The position numbers and the translations under genes were made by a program. The notes under the pieces are model-generated. The model was not told the origin of the DNA, searched no databases, and saw only the letters and a list, made by a program, of their open reading frames with translations. Shown here in pieces: positions 23,445 to 33,800 of a stretch of 46,233 nt of DNA; the stretch's first letter is position 1; every line of letters starts with the position of its first letter. Source of the stretch: Parachlamydiaceae bacterium (GTDB lineage: Bacteria > Chlamydiota > Chlamydiia > Chlamydiales > Parachlamydiaceae); the NCBI GenBank assembly GCA_013813265.1, contig JACCRY010000114.1, forward strand, positions 1 through 46,233. Direction: 5' to 3'.

Positions 23445-24734
23445 TTAAAATTCTTTATTAAGCAGCTTTCTTCTAAGTGGATCGATAATCATTTCTCGAC
23501 CGCCATTATCTAAAAAGTGGTTAATCGTATACGTACCTAAGTCTCCTAATCTTTGCATATTTTCGGGAGTTGCATTATCCATTTGAGCTTCTAAAGCATT
23601 TTCGAGCTTTGACTGAATTCTGACATAGTTGAGCAGCGGGTTATTTTTGGCCATAAGTTCCATTTGCAGATCAACTTCTTTTGCTCTTGTATTGATAAGA
23701 TATTCGATAAGGGGTTGTACCCACTGAGACCAGCCCCACTCGAGTGAGTTTTTTTCTGCAATTGGCCCCTGAACTGTTTCCCCGGTACCAAGTGAAATCA
23801 CAAGAATAGGGCGATTTCTTGCAATTTTTTCCGTTGCAAGAAGTGTTACAAGTTGTGCTGAATTTTTATCGGCCATGAAACCATCAATTAAGTTATACTT
23901 TTCAAATTTCTTAGAAGGAAAATAAGTAGGGGCTGCTGATGTCGCTTCAATAGCATCACTAAATTTTGCACCTTCAGAGATACTATAAGTATGTATTCCT
24001 TTTTCTTCCAGGAAGTCTGTAGTATTATCGGGGTGGTTTTCAAAGAGAACAAGATTACCGGAAAGAAGATCTACGCTCGTTACTATGAGCCTTTTTGCAA
24101 GAGCATCTTGAAGCTGTGCATCACCAACGACATCTTTCATCACCTCATAAGGAGGAGGATATTTGGGACTAGTGGCCCCCCAAAGCGAAGTTACTTTGTA
24201 GTAAGTTGAGTGTGAAAAGATTTTTTGGGCAAAAGTATCATAGAGATTATCAACATCTTCTGCTGAATAACGTGGCGTTTCTGGGTGGTTGACAGAAGGC
24301 AGAGAGAGCAATGCAGCAATAATCCCCCCAGTTGAAGCTCCTGCAATGATGTCGACAGCTTCAATAATCCTTCCCCCGATCTCCTCCTCAATTTTTCTTA
24401 ACATTGCAATTGGAATTTTGCCAAGGACGCCGCCACTATCAATTGTAAGAATAATAAAAGGGTCTTGATCGTCTTCAGTTTCTAACATAGGTAGTTGATA
24501 CGTAAGTTTATAGGTTCCCATTCTGGCTGGGGTTAAATCTTCGCGTAGCTCTTCTTTTGTTGAAGTCACACAATTGAAAAGAGTTTGAAAAAACTGAACT
24601 ATAGATAAAAAGGCATTAATAACTACAGCTTTAATTTTTTCAGTGATAGTTGTAGAATATTGTTTCTGCCTAGAAGGAATTTCTACCTTTATATTTGGAT
24701 GATGCCCTGCCAAAGAAATACTTGAAGCAAACAT
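23445..24734 (-). CDS. Patatin-like phospholipase
   Basis: The 429-residue protein has a patatin domain from ~92: ILTIDSGGVLGKIPIAML (oxyanion-hole glycine loop, an altered DGGG), GASTGG (nucleophile Ser ~134 in GxSxG) and LIDGFMADKN (catalytic Asp ~283, in DG). Patatin proteins are Ser-Asp dyad lipid acyl hydrolases. The first ~60 residues hold an amphipathic segment (IKAVVINAFLSIVQFFQTLF) that may bind membranes; there is no classical signal peptide. In intracellular bacteria, patatins are often injected effectors acting on host membranes, which is a plausible but unproven role here. Confidence 0.85.
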   Translation of the reverse strand: MFASSISLAGHHPNIKVEIPSRQKQYSTTITEKIKAVVINAFLSIVQFFQTLFNCVTSTKEELREDLTPARMGTYKLTYQLPMLETEDDQDPFIILTIDSGGVLGKIPIAMLRKIEEEIGGRIIEAVDIIAGASTGGIIAALLSLPSVNHPETPRYSAEDVDNLYDTFAQKIFSHSTYYKVTSLWGATSPKYPPPYEVMKDVVGDAQLQDALAKRLIVTSVDLLSGNLVLFENHPDNTTDFLEEKGIHTYSISEGAKFSDAIEATSAAPTYFPSKKFEKYNLIDGFMADKNSAQLVTLLATEKIARNRPILVISLGTGETVQGPIAEKNSLEWGWSQWVQPLIEYLINTRAKEVDLQMELMAKNNPLLNYVRIQSKLENALEAQMDNATPENMQRLGDLGTYTINHFLDNGGREMIIDPLRRKLLNKEF

Positions 24735-24886
24735 ATAACCCCTAAAAAAGTGTTTATCATTCTATAAAATGGGAATTTTGAATTAATGTGAATGAAAATT
24801 TTTAAAAAAATTCGCATTATTTGTATAAAAATTAATTGTACTCTGTACAGTTTTTACTATTGCAGGTGCGCCACCACGATTCAACA

Positions 24887-24926
24887 TCGAAAATGATCCA
24901 AAAATATTATTGAGGATCATTTTCGA
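24887..24926 (-). terminator. Perfect 13-bp hairpin downstream of the IHFGPG-repeat gene
   Basis: TCGAAAATGATCC and its exact complement flank a 14-base loop, 24 bases beyond the stop of the gene at 24950. No strong T-tract follows on the minus strand, so it may be a stabilising or factor-assisted terminator. Confidence 0.6.
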
Positions 24927-24949
24927 ATTATGAGTCGATGACAGGCATT

Positions 24950-25390
24950 CTACCCTTCAAAATTTTCTTCGTTTTGGTTACTTTCATTTTCAGCTATTGC
25001 ACTTCTATTACTTGCGGGACCAGGTCCGAAATGTATAGATACAGCTCTTGATGGACTTGGGACAGCTCCAAAATGTACAGGTTTATGGGCACTTGGACCA
25101 GGTCCAAAATGTATGGATTTAAGGGCACCTGGGCCCGGCCCAAAATGAATAACTTTGGCTTCACCTGGGACAGATTCAAAATGAATGGCTACGGCACCAC
25201 TTGGGCCTGGCCCAAAATGGATAGTTATGGCATCACCATCCACCTTACCTGGTTCAAATTGAATAGTTAAATCTGAAGAAGCTTTTTCTTCTTTGCTTAT
25301 TTCTGCATTAGTGGATGTGAATGGTAAAAAAATAACAACTCCAGCTAAGAGCTGGAAAAAAAATTTTACGACTTTGTTTTTCTTCATCAT
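24950..25390 (-). CDS. Secreted repeat protein with seven IHFGPGP-type motifs
   Basis: A signal peptide (VVKFFFQLLAGVVIFLPFTS, cut likely after TNA) is followed by a tandem array of ~13-residue units with the core hydrophobic-x-HFGPGP. In order: IQFEPG, IHFGPGPSG, IHFESVPG, IHFGPGPG, IHFGPGPS, VHFGAVPS, IHFGPGPA. The tail is acidic (ENESNQNEENFEG). There are no Cys. I know no family with this motif. AAGGAG sits six bases before the second ATG (25387), so translation may start there. The same motif recurs once in the protein at 34813-35097, on the far side of the LanB/MATE/OppA block, suggesting the two are functionally linked or related. Confidence 0.8.
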   Translation of the reverse strand: MMKKNKVVKFFFQLLAGVVIFLPFTSTNAEISKEEKASSDLTIQFEPGKVDGDAITIHFGPGPSGAVAIHFESVPGEAKVIHFGPGPGALKSIHFGPGPSAHKPVHFGAVPSPSRAVSIHFGPGPASNRSAIAENESNQNEENFEG

Positions 25391-25948
25391 ATCTCCTTAT
25401 CTTTGTTTTTGAACAAATTTATACCTTTGGTCACTTAAAATTCACCTTAACAAAATTCATATTTATTAAATTAAAAATTTTCTATTTGAAGGGAATTTGG
25501 AAGCATTCTCTTTATACAAACAGATTTTATTCAGTTGTGAATTTTGCTATATTCTAAAAAACAAATAATTTTTATAAAAATATTTATTTTGCAAGTATTC
25601 ATACGCACATAACGCTGGCTGGCATACACATCGCCATGCCCAAAACCCCAATAAAGTTGAATAGCGCCTTCTAGCAATGTTTTAGGCATGAAATATGTTC
25701 ACCCAGGTCAAGAAATGAATTGCAACTCCACTTTAACCAAAGAAAAAAGAAACTTTTATGTCTTAAATGAACCACAACAGCCTCATTTTTTTTCCACTGC
25801 CTCATTTTTATAGTCATTGAAAATCAATGGGATACGAAATTTTCTCTGCTTTGTTGAGAATTTTTTCTAGGAAAAACATTGACTGAAAAATTAAGCATTG
25901 GTACAACAAGTACTTTAACAGCCCGTAAACTTAACCAAAGAGTGCTTT
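25391..25948. other. Intergenic region, 558 bp, divergent promoters
   Basis: AT-rich non-coding DNA between the repeat protein (minus) and the candidate RiPP precursor (plus). No ORF above 40 codons has a ribosome-binding site. The only recognisable element is the promoter at 25879-25907. Confidence 0.6.
25879..25907 (+). promoter_or_regulatory. Sigma-70-like promoter of the precursor peptide gene
   Basis: TTGACT (25879-25884) and TACAAC (25902-25907) are separated by 17 bases, a standard -35/-10 arrangement. It lies 41 bases before the peptide start codon, implying a leader of about 35 bases. Confidence 0.55.
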
Positions 25949-26194
25949 ATGGAAATGAAACGTGTAACAACTCAAACAATTGCCTCTAACCAACAGCAAA
26001 ATGAAGGAAAGGCAAAAAATGATGATGCAAAAGGAATTAAGCCCCTCGGCGGTCAATTAATTGAACACCTAATGTTCAATCTTAAATTGAATAATAAGAT
26101 TTGCCCTATATATGGCGCTGATTGCCAAACTGTAGAAAAAATTCAGAACGACTTCTCACCATTACAAGTAACAAACGGTGGCTGCGGCGGATAA
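25949..26194 (+). CDS. Candidate RiPP (lanthipeptide-like) precursor peptide, 81 aa
   Basis: This short gene precedes the LanB gene, with its own promoter and terminator. The N-terminal half is hydrophilic (TTQTIASNQQQNEGKAKNDD, leader-like) and has a GG at 34-35. The C-terminal half, NKICPIYGADCQTVEKIQND then FSPLQVTNGGCGG, has three Cys (52, 59, 79) and dehydratable Thr61, Ser70 and Thr75: the raw material for dehydrated and possibly thioether-bridged residues. No FNLD-type box like that of nisin-class leaders is present, although MFNLKLNN (42-49) is suggestive. The cleavage point is unknown. Assignment rests on proximity and composition, not homology. Confidence 0.6.
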   Translation: MEMKRVTTQTIASNQQQNEGKAKNDDAKGIKPLGGQLIEHLMFNLKLNNKICPIYGADCQTVEKIQNDFSPLQVTNGGCGG

Positions 26195-26260
26195 TCAACC
26201 AGATTGTCAACTAGAGAAAATAAATAAGGCAACTATCATACAGATATTTGCCAAGAGTCC

Positions 26261-26306
26261 TAATACAGTGGTATTCATCAAAAGCCACTGTATTATTTCT
26301 CTTTTA
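26261..26306 (+). terminator. Rho-independent terminator after the precursor gene
   Basis: TAATACAGTGG and its exact complement CCACTGTATTA (26285-26295) form an 11-bp stem with a 13-base loop, followed by TTTCTCTTTT. It stands between the precursor and lanB, which would let most transcripts end after the peptide and give excess precursor over enzyme. Confidence 0.85.
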
Positions 26307-26483
26307 TCCTTTTCCCATGCCTTAGACCTTCATATATAAAAATGCATGTAGTGAGATATTTAGAAAACTTTCACTTCTTTTGGCAGTTTATTTCTGCATT
26401 GACATTAACAAGAAAAAGATGTACAAATCTAGTAAAGCTCTACAGTCAAAAATTTAAAGTCAGGTCTAACGGGCTATCATTAA

Positions 26484-29400
26484 ATGTGTAAAAAAATTTA
26501 TGGTGCTGCCTCCTCTTTTCTTCTCCGCATTCCGACTTGGCCAATAGATAAATTCGGATACTTCCTCTCTGATCATCCAATGAAATCTCCCTTGGAAATC
26601 TACTTCAGAAATGAACAATTGCGAGAAGCGATCGCGATTGCGTCCCCCTCTTTACACAATTCATTAAAAAAAAAAGATCCAAAAAATTTAAATCAAGTAG
26701 CCAAAAGCTTATCTCATTATATCTCTCGAATGAAGATAAGACCGACTCCTTTTGGCCTTTTTTCATCTGTTTCTTCAGCTAATTGGGAAGGGTCTACCAG
26801 TATTTTTTTTGATGAACGATTTTTGCGAAAACGTACCCGCTTAGATATGGAATGGGTTTATCTCCTTATCCAAAAACTCTATCAGAATGAAAATTCTTTT
26901 TTCACACTACCTGTTCGAACTAACCCACTACTTCAATTAAGTGGTGAACGCTACCAGCTCGATTATATAAGATATGCAAATAATGACGACAAGGGAGCAC
27001 CTTATCCATCCCTTACCAAATCTATTCGAGCATCACCCTTAATTAAACTTATTTTGGAGTATGCGAAAGAGGGCATATCGGTCGATCACATTTGGTTAAA
27101 ACTGCAAATGAGCGTGCCAATTCTTGATCAAAATAAAACTTTTTCAGTCATACGACAATTATTTTCTCAGCAATTTCTTATACCCAAACTCCTGCCTTCT
27201 CTTTTAAGCTCTACCCCTTTTGATATCCTACATGCAAACTTACCGTTATTTCCAGGCTTAAAGGAGATTTTTGAAGAAATAAAGCACTATAATGAATTGC
27301 CATTTGGGAAAGGAGAGGTAGCGCTTGAAAAATTACAGGAAAACATGGCCGCTCTTGTTCCAAATAAGAACTATTTACAAGTGGATACTGCACTTGAAGG
27401 AAAAAAATTTGGGCTCTCAAAAAACATCTTGGCGGAGCTCGAGAAAACTTTACATCTTCTTTGGAAGATATTCTGTGTACGAAATAATTCATCAACTTTA
27501 GCGGCGTACCATTCAAAATTCATTGAAAAATATGGAGAACATCGGACAGTCCCCCTTCTTGAATTGCTTGATGAAGAAAAGGGGCTTGGTCCTTTATATG
27601 AAAATTCCATTGCCTCCTCTCCCGACCTAGAATGGGAAAAGTGGTTGAGTCAGCGATGGCAAGATTGCTTGTTTCATAAAAAAAAAGAGTGGGTGCTTAC
27701 AGAAGAGAATATCGATAATTTTTTGTTGTCACAAAAAAAAAGAATTGACCCTGTAAACGCGCCCCTTTCTTTAGATATTCTTTGTAAAGTATTTGCTGAC
27801 TCCAATCAAAATATTGATTTAGGTGAATTTCTTCTTGTAATCTCTGAGATTACAAATGAAGGAGGAAGTCTTTGTGGAAGGTTTTTGGACTTATTGGGAA
27901 ATGATGCTCAAGCCGAAATCGCACATTTTTTCAAATTAGAGGAACAATTAGAAACTCAGTCTCTCTTTGTCGAACTTTCCTGTTTGCCTGAGGCAGTGCG
28001 AAGCGGAAATGTAACCATTCACCCTTGCTTAAGAAGCCATCGTTTAGATATTGAGGGCGAAACTGGTCAAGAGGGGGGGCTTTCTCTTGAAGATATTTAC
28101 GTAGGAGCGACTCTTTCCAAATTCTATTTGACCGACAAAGAAAGTCAAATCAATATCATTACCCGCGCGAATCATGTTCTCAATATATCCTTGGAATCTT
28201 TACCCATCAGATTTATGCGTTATATCACCCGCTCTCAGTACCCATCCATCCCACTTTTCTCATGGGGATCCCTACAAGAAACGGCTATATTTTTACCACG
28301 TGTTTCCTTTGGTAAAACGATTTTATCTTTGGCCAAATGGAATATCGACCCAAAGCCTTATTTAAAAGAATCATCTGAAAAAAATATTTCATCTTTTAAT
28401 GCATGGGCAGAACAATGGGATCTTCCACAAAGTTTTTTTATGGCGCATGGGGACCAACATCTCTTACTTGACCGAAGCTATCCACATCATGTTGATGAAA
28501 TCATAAGTAAACTAAAAAAAGGAGAAACCCTTAAGTTTATTGAAAAAATAGAAGGGGCATGGATAAAGGGTAATGAAGGAAATCATATTTGTGAAATCAG
28601 CGTTCCTTTTGTTAAAAATGCTAAATATGCAAGAAAAGAAAGTCCAATTAAAGCTTCCCCTTACTCTCCAAATATAAATGAAGAAAGGTGTAAGTTTCCG
28701 GGTAGCAATTGGCTTTACCTTAAAATCTATATAAGACTGAAAAAAATCGACGAATTTCTTACTGGGCATCTTTATAATTTTATTGAGGGTTTTCGTCAAA
28801 CAGGAAAACTCAATGAATGGTTTATTGTCCGTTATCTGGAACCCGACTCACATCTCCGTTTACGAATTCATTCGGAATCATTTGAAATGATTTCCCAAAT
28901 TTTATTTGCATTTGATGAACAATTCAAATTATGGACTCATTTGGGCTGGATTAAAGATGTTTCGATTGCTAAATATGAGAGAGAAACTGAGCGTTACGGT
29001 GGATCTTCTTTAATCGAAGCCGCTGAAACTATGTTCCATAGGGATACCCTCGCTACTCTTCTAACAATCCATGCATTTATAACAAAACAGATCCAATGCG
29101 AAGAAATAGTTTTACAAGCTCTATCGATTATCAATTTTCTGCACAATTACGGCCTAAAAGTCGATGAAGCAGTTTACATCTTGAATAAGTCTATAATAAG
29201 TGAAGTTGAATTAAAAGGATTCCGTCAATATAAAATTGCATTAATTAAACTGATTAAAGAGTTGCGAGATAGCCACAGTATTATTCCGGAAATCCAAGTT
29301 ATGAACGCCGCTTCACAGATAAGAATGGAAGGCATTCATCATTTTTGCAAATTAGCAGGACCCTTAGAAAGAGATCGATGGAATTCCATCATTGAAAGCC

Positions 29401-29546
29401 TATTGCATATGCATTGCAACCGATTAGGCTGTCTTGGACAGGGAGAAATACGAGCTAAACTTTATGCACGTCAAGCTTTACTTTCAATCGTAAATAATGA
29501 ATCTGATAATTTACATTTTTCAATCAACCAAGTCGTCCGTAAGTAA
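26484..29546 (+). CDS. LanB-type lanthipeptide dehydratase, full length
   Basis: The 1020-residue protein has both halves of a class I dehydratase. The N-terminal glutamylation domain starts FLLRIPTWPID and contains RPTPFGLFSSV (~86-96) and KRTRLDMEWV, both hallmark LanB motifs. The C-terminal elimination domain (SpaB_C/thiopeptide-type, from ~740) has WFIVRYLEPDSHLRLRIH and KYERETERYGGSSLIEAAE (~829 on). LanB uses glutamyl-tRNA to activate Ser/Thr of a leader-bearing peptide, then eliminates glutamate to give dehydro-amino acids. The likely substrate is the peptide at 25949-26194. No LanC cyclase, LanT or LanP is visible, so the product may be linear dehydrated or cyclised spontaneously. No clear ribosome-binding site precedes ATG 26484. 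Its 3' end overlaps the convergent MATE gene by 76 bases. Confidence 0.92.
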   Translation: MCKKIYGAASSFLLRIPTWPIDKFGYFLSDHPMKSPLEIYFRNEQLREAIAIASPSLHNSLKKKDPKNLNQVAKSLSHYISRMKIRPTPFGLFSSVSSANWEGSTSIFFDERFLRKRTRLDMEWVYLLIQKLYQNENSFFTLPVRTNPLLQLSGERYQLDYIRYANNDDKGAPYPSLTKSIRASPLIKLILEYAKEGISVDHIWLKLQMSVPILDQNKTFSVIRQLFSQQFLIPKLLPSLLSSTPFDILHANLPLFPGLKEIFEEIKHYNELPFGKGEVALEKLQENMAALVPNKNYLQVDTALEGKKFGLSKNILAELEKTLHLLWKIFCVRNNSSTLAAYHSKFIEKYGEHRTVPLLELLDEEKGLGPLYENSIASSPDLEWEKWLSQRWQDCLFHKKKEWVLTEENIDNFLLSQKKRIDPVNAPLSLDILCKVFADSNQNIDLGEFLLVISEITNEGGSLCGRFLDLLGNDAQAEIAHFFKLEEQLETQSLFVELSCLPEAVRSGNVTIHPCLRSHRLDIEGETGQEGGLSLEDIYVGATLSKFYLTDKESQINIITRANHVLNISLESLPIRFMRYITRSQYPSIPLFSWGSLQETAIFLPRVSFGKTILSLAKWNIDPKPYLKESSEKNISSFNAWAEQWDLPQSFFMAHGDQHLLLDRSYPHHVDEIISKLKKGETLKFIEKIEGAWIKGNEGNHICEISVPFVKNAKYARKESPIKASPYSPNINEERCKFPGSNWLYLKIYIRLKKIDEFLTGHLYNFIEGFRQTGKLNEWFIVRYLEPDSHLRLRIHSESFEMISQILFAFDEQFKLWTHLGWIKDVSIAKYERETERYGGSSLIEAAETMFHRDTLATLLTIHAFITKQIQCEEIVLQALSIINFLHNYGLKVDEAVYILNKSIISEVELKGFRQYKIALIKLIKELRDSHSIIPEIQVMNAASQIRMEGIHHFCKLAGPLERDRWNSIIESLLHMHCNRLGCLGQGEIRAKLYARQALLSIVNNESDNLHFSINQVVRK

Positions 29547-30847
29547 TAAAATAGCGCTGTAGTAAAATGAAGAAATGATGCCAACAGCCAAAAATAGTCG
29601 GTGGAAAAATGCAAAATTTCAATAAAAGTATAAATAAATAAAAAGCCTGCGATCCAATTGACAAAACCCATAAAAAGTGAAAAGTAGGTATCTTTAAAAG
29701 CCAATACATAGCTAATCGGCAAAAAAGAAAAAGTGTAAAAGGCCGAAGAAAACCAAACCCCCATTAAGATAAGCCTTACAGTGGATGGATCGAGTATAAT
29801 TTTGGGGAATAACATTTGAAATGTCCAGTCTGGAAAAATCAACAAATTAACAGATAGAACTAAGATGGCGATTGTTGCTATGATAATCCCTGGTCGAAAC
29901 GCAGAATAAAAAGAATCATAATTCTTAGCTCCTAAAATTTGTGAAACAACTGTCATTTGAACCAAACAAATCGCCTCTCCAAAAAAACCTGTCAAAAGAG
30001 CAAGAGTCCCTCCAATAGATAAAGTAAGAAGTTGGTTTTCACCTCCTTGAGCCATTAAGTAAGTCATTGCCCCCCAGTTTCCCATGCTCAGCAGTCGATT
30101 TATAGCGCGCAAAATCCCAGGTTGTATGCATTCCCAAAAGAGTGGCCATTTAAAACCCCAATCTCGTGTGTGGTACAATTGATGGTTCTCCTTATTAAGG
30201 AAAAGAAAGAGCAAGGCTAAGCAAAAAACCAATTGAGTAATAAAAATGCTTAAAGCTCCTCCCATCAATCCCAAGCTTGGAATCCATTTCCAACCAAAGA
30301 TGCATGCATACCCTATGGGTAATTTGATGAGATGACAAATAAGAGTAATGATGCAGACAAAAAGTGTCTTACCTCGGCCGATAAAGAAACAAGTAAGAGC
30401 TCCTCCTAAAGGAAAAAGGAAACTCATTGCAAGAAGAGAGTAATAATAAGGAAGAACAATTTCTTCAATGACGGTTCCCTTAAAATAAAACTTGCCATAC
30501 AGATACCCAAAAGGGAGTGTAATGGCAAGAGAAAAAATGGAAAACCAAATGAACTGCCAAATTCCAGGACCTATCCGAATCCATTTTTTTTCTCCATACC
30601 AGCTTCCGACAAAGACTAGGGCCATCATGGCAAGAGAGACCCAGGTCAGTTGAAAAATTTGAACGGCATAAAAAGCACTCAAGGATGCTTCCATGCCCTC
30701 CTTGGAGAGGCTAGCTAATAAAACCTTTTCAACAGTAGGGAAAAGATTTACAGAAAATGTCATTAGAGCAATGGGTAAAAATAAAATGAAATATTGCTTT
30801 AACCCTATACTCATAGTTTTTTTTTCGTTAGTATTAATGGCACGCAC
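29471..30847 (-). CDS. MATE-family multidrug/metabolite exporter
   Basis: The 458-residue hydrophobic protein has about 12 membrane helices and the MatE layout: a first bundle beginning YFILFLPIALMTFSVNLFPT, charged loops such as WYGEKKWIR and GRGKTLF, and a second bundle with GFFGEAICLVQMTVVSQILG. MATE proteins export organic molecules using Na+ or H+ gradients. It begins five bases after the OppA-fusion stop codon, so the two are one operon. GTG 30847 gives the longest form; ATG 30814 is an alternative. An inferred role is export of the peptide product made by LanB, though MATE carriers usually move small molecules. Confidence 0.85.
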   Translation of the reverse strand: MRAINTNEKKTMSIGLKQYFILFLPIALMTFSVNLFPTVEKVLLASLSKEGMEASLSAFYAVQIFQLTWVSLAMMALVFVGSWYGEKKWIRIGPGIWQFIWFSIFSLAITLPFGYLYGKFYFKGTVIEEIVLPYYYSLLAMSFLFPLGGALTCFFIGRGKTLFVCIITLICHLIKLPIGYACIFGWKWIPSLGLMGGALSIFITQLVFCLALLFLFLNKENHQLYHTRDWGFKWPLFWECIQPGILRAINRLLSMGNWGAMTYLMAQGGENQLLTLSIGGTLALLTGFFGEAICLVQMTVVSQILGAKNYDSFYSAFRPGIIIATIAILVLSVNLLIFPDWTFQMLFPKIILDPSTVRLILMGVWFSSAFYTFSFLPISYVLAFKDTYFSLFMGFVNWIAGFLFIYTFIEILHFSTDYFWLLASFLHFTTALFYYLRTTWLIEKCKLSDSLFTIESKA

Positions 30848-30852
30848 CTAAG

Positions 30853-33800
30853 TTAAAGAGGATTAGGCTCTTGCCTAAAAGATTTGGCTATACTAAAGCT
30901 GCCTGAAAGGTTGCATATAACCTGAAGATTTTTTTTGACAAGTCCTAGAGCAGGTTGATAAAATATTGGAATAACAGGCATTTCATCACGTAAAAGTTTT
31001 TCAGCTTTAACGAGGTAGGAAGAGCGTTGAAAAGGATTGATTTGCTGTTCACTTAAATGCAACAAGTTTTGATAGTCTAAATGCTCCCAATGAGCAACAT
31101 TAGCAGTACTAAACCGGAAACAATTCAGCTTATGTAATGGGTCATCTATAAGCGGACTCCAATTGAAGAGCCCTAATTGGAAATTTCCTAAAGTCATTTG
31201 GTTACAAAGCTTATTCCACGGGAGAGGTTTCAGTTCACATTCGAGCCCTAAAGTTTCTTTATACTGTATTTTTAAACAATGAGCAGTATATTCTCGAATT
31301 TCCCCCTCATTGTAAATCAGTGTTAAAGGTTGGAGATCATTAATGGATAAATTTAACTCGCTAAGCCCCTCATGAAATAATTGGCGTGCCTTAGAAGGAT
31401 CAAATGAGGGAAATAAGGTCTCGTGATTAGCGTTCGTATGACGATGTAAAAGTGGCGAAAAAGCAGGATTCAAAGGGAAAAACGCATTGGATACAATACT
31501 TTCACGATCCATAGCATAACTAAAGGCTTCTCTGATCTTACGAGAATGAAAGGGAGGGCATGTTGTATTAAAAACTTGCCAACAAACCGAGTTATTTGGA
31601 AAAATAAAAGCTTCTCTTATTTTTTTTACAATATATTCAGAATTAAACGCTCCAAACGGATTTCCGATCCAATCCACTTCATCATTTTGAAAAGCGTGTA
31701 GAGCTTGAGAAGGGGCTACGTGAATAAGATTAATTTGGTCCCAATTAGCATAATTCACATCCCAATAAAAAGGGTTTCGAGTAAGTTGAAATCCTTGATT
31801 GGGTTGATTGATTTTTAATTGGAAGGGACCATTGCAGGGATAATTAGACTCACACTCATAGGGCCATTGAGGTCTTTTTTGGTCGATGATCCGATGTACA
31901 GGAGAGTAAAAAGCAAGTGCTGTCAATTGCAAGAAAAAAGGAGTCGGATGTTCCAGCTCTACTTTTAGCGTGCGATCATCAATGCTTTGAACGCCAATGC
32001 TTTCAAGAGGGACTTTTCCCTGTTTGGCTTTTAAAGCATTTTTAATAGGATAAAAACTTTCGGCGATAATTGTTTTAAAATCGGGCGACAAAATCTTTTT
32101 CCATGCATACTCAAAATCATGAGCTGTCACCGAAGTTCCATCATTCCAAAACGCCTGTCTCAGTTTAAAAATATATTGCTTAGCATCAGCAGAAATTTCA
32201 ATTGAATGGGCCATTCCGTTGACCACTTGCTTTTTGTCATCGTAACGCATTAAGCCTTCAAAAAGTAAACATATCGTATCAGCGGATACGTTGTCCCCCC
32301 CAATGCGTGGATCTAAGGAAACAGGCATGTATTCGACACCTATTTTTAAGACCTTTTTTCCTTCTATTTTTTTTTGACAATCCCTTAACTTTTGGTTTAA
32401 GAGTTTAGTAAAAAATTGTTCTTTTTCCTCTGTAGGATTCAATAAAACAACAGTAAAGAAAATCCCGTCCAAAGTATTTAAAATGCTATAGGCAATTTCA
32501 TGCGATTGAAAAAAGTGATCATGGATAAAAGAAGCAATTGTATCACCCAATGAACAATCATTCCCTTTCACAAAAAGATATGTATTTTCACCAATTTGTG
32601 AATGGTAAAAAATAAAGTCACTCTTTTTCTGTAGCTTTTCTTTTTGATGGTCCAAAAAGAATTTAAAGAATAAAAGCAAGATTTCTTGATCTAAAATAGC
32701 CTGCTTTTCCAGTGGAGCAATCGAGTAGAAAAACTTTTCCAAAATATCTTGATCGGCTTCCGGAAAAGCATCTTTAAATTTCCCCAAGTGTTCTTGCTGT
32801 TTAAAAAGAAGCCCCCCATTATAGTCTCGAAAAGCCCCAATGGCAGAATGAAGAAGAGTCCCGACTTTTTGTCGGGCTAAATTAAAATCCAATGAGCCAT
32901 CTGTTCTTAAAAAGGCTGAAGTGCGGTTGAGGTGGAGTGAGAAAACTTGGGCTTGTATGGGATGATCATCCAAATGCTTGACAGTTGTCATCCTTTTCGG
33001 AACAAATGTACATTCTAAAAAACGTTCTTTAAGAGAAAAATTGTGAAAGGGGGCAGGATGGACTAGCACAACTTGAAAAATGATTTCCTTGCCTGTATGT
33101 TCATCTAAGTTAATCGCTGCTTGCGGCAAGTCTTCTAATGAACTGATCTCGTTGCTTAGGACCAACATGGTCTTATAAGTCTCTTCTTCATTCCGCTTCA
33201 TAAAAGTAGAAGGAGATAGCTTCTGAACGCTATTACGCACTCTCTCTTCTACATTATTTTTAAGCAAATTTTGCTGATCAAGGGAAAAGTCCGAACCGTC
33301 TTTTTTTTCTACTTCAAAATAATGAATTTTAAGATTCTTATTTTTAGTCGTATGTTGATAAAGAGATTCCTGAACCAATTTGACATCAGGATACTGCTTT
33401 TGAAAGGCTAAGCAGAGATTTTCTTCATCAAATAGCTCATATTTATCTAAAGCATTATAACTAACTAAGCATCCGAGAACTGATCGTTTGGAAAAAGGGA
33501 AATTTAATGTACCTGGCAACCAGCGAACCTTTATATGCAATTCCTGAGGAGAAAATGCAACCTTTTGCGACAATGTTTTTTGCATTAAATATATTGACAA
33601 AAATAGACTGGACATGTGAGAAGGATGTCGGTGGTCAAAAAATTTTTTTGAAGCTAATAAGTAGAAAAGATAAAGATCTTTTGCAACCGATTGGTCATTC
33701 GCATACTTAAAACGAGTAAGCCAACGACTGACATTTTTTTCTACTTCATGAAATGAAGAGTGAAAGATCATATCATTAGATAATTTTGTATTGGTTGGGG

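Noticed and set aside
26484-29546. LanC cyclase or radical-SAM enzyme in the RiPP region
   Set aside because: Looked for Zn-ligand and CxxxCxxC motifs in all nearby frames; none found.
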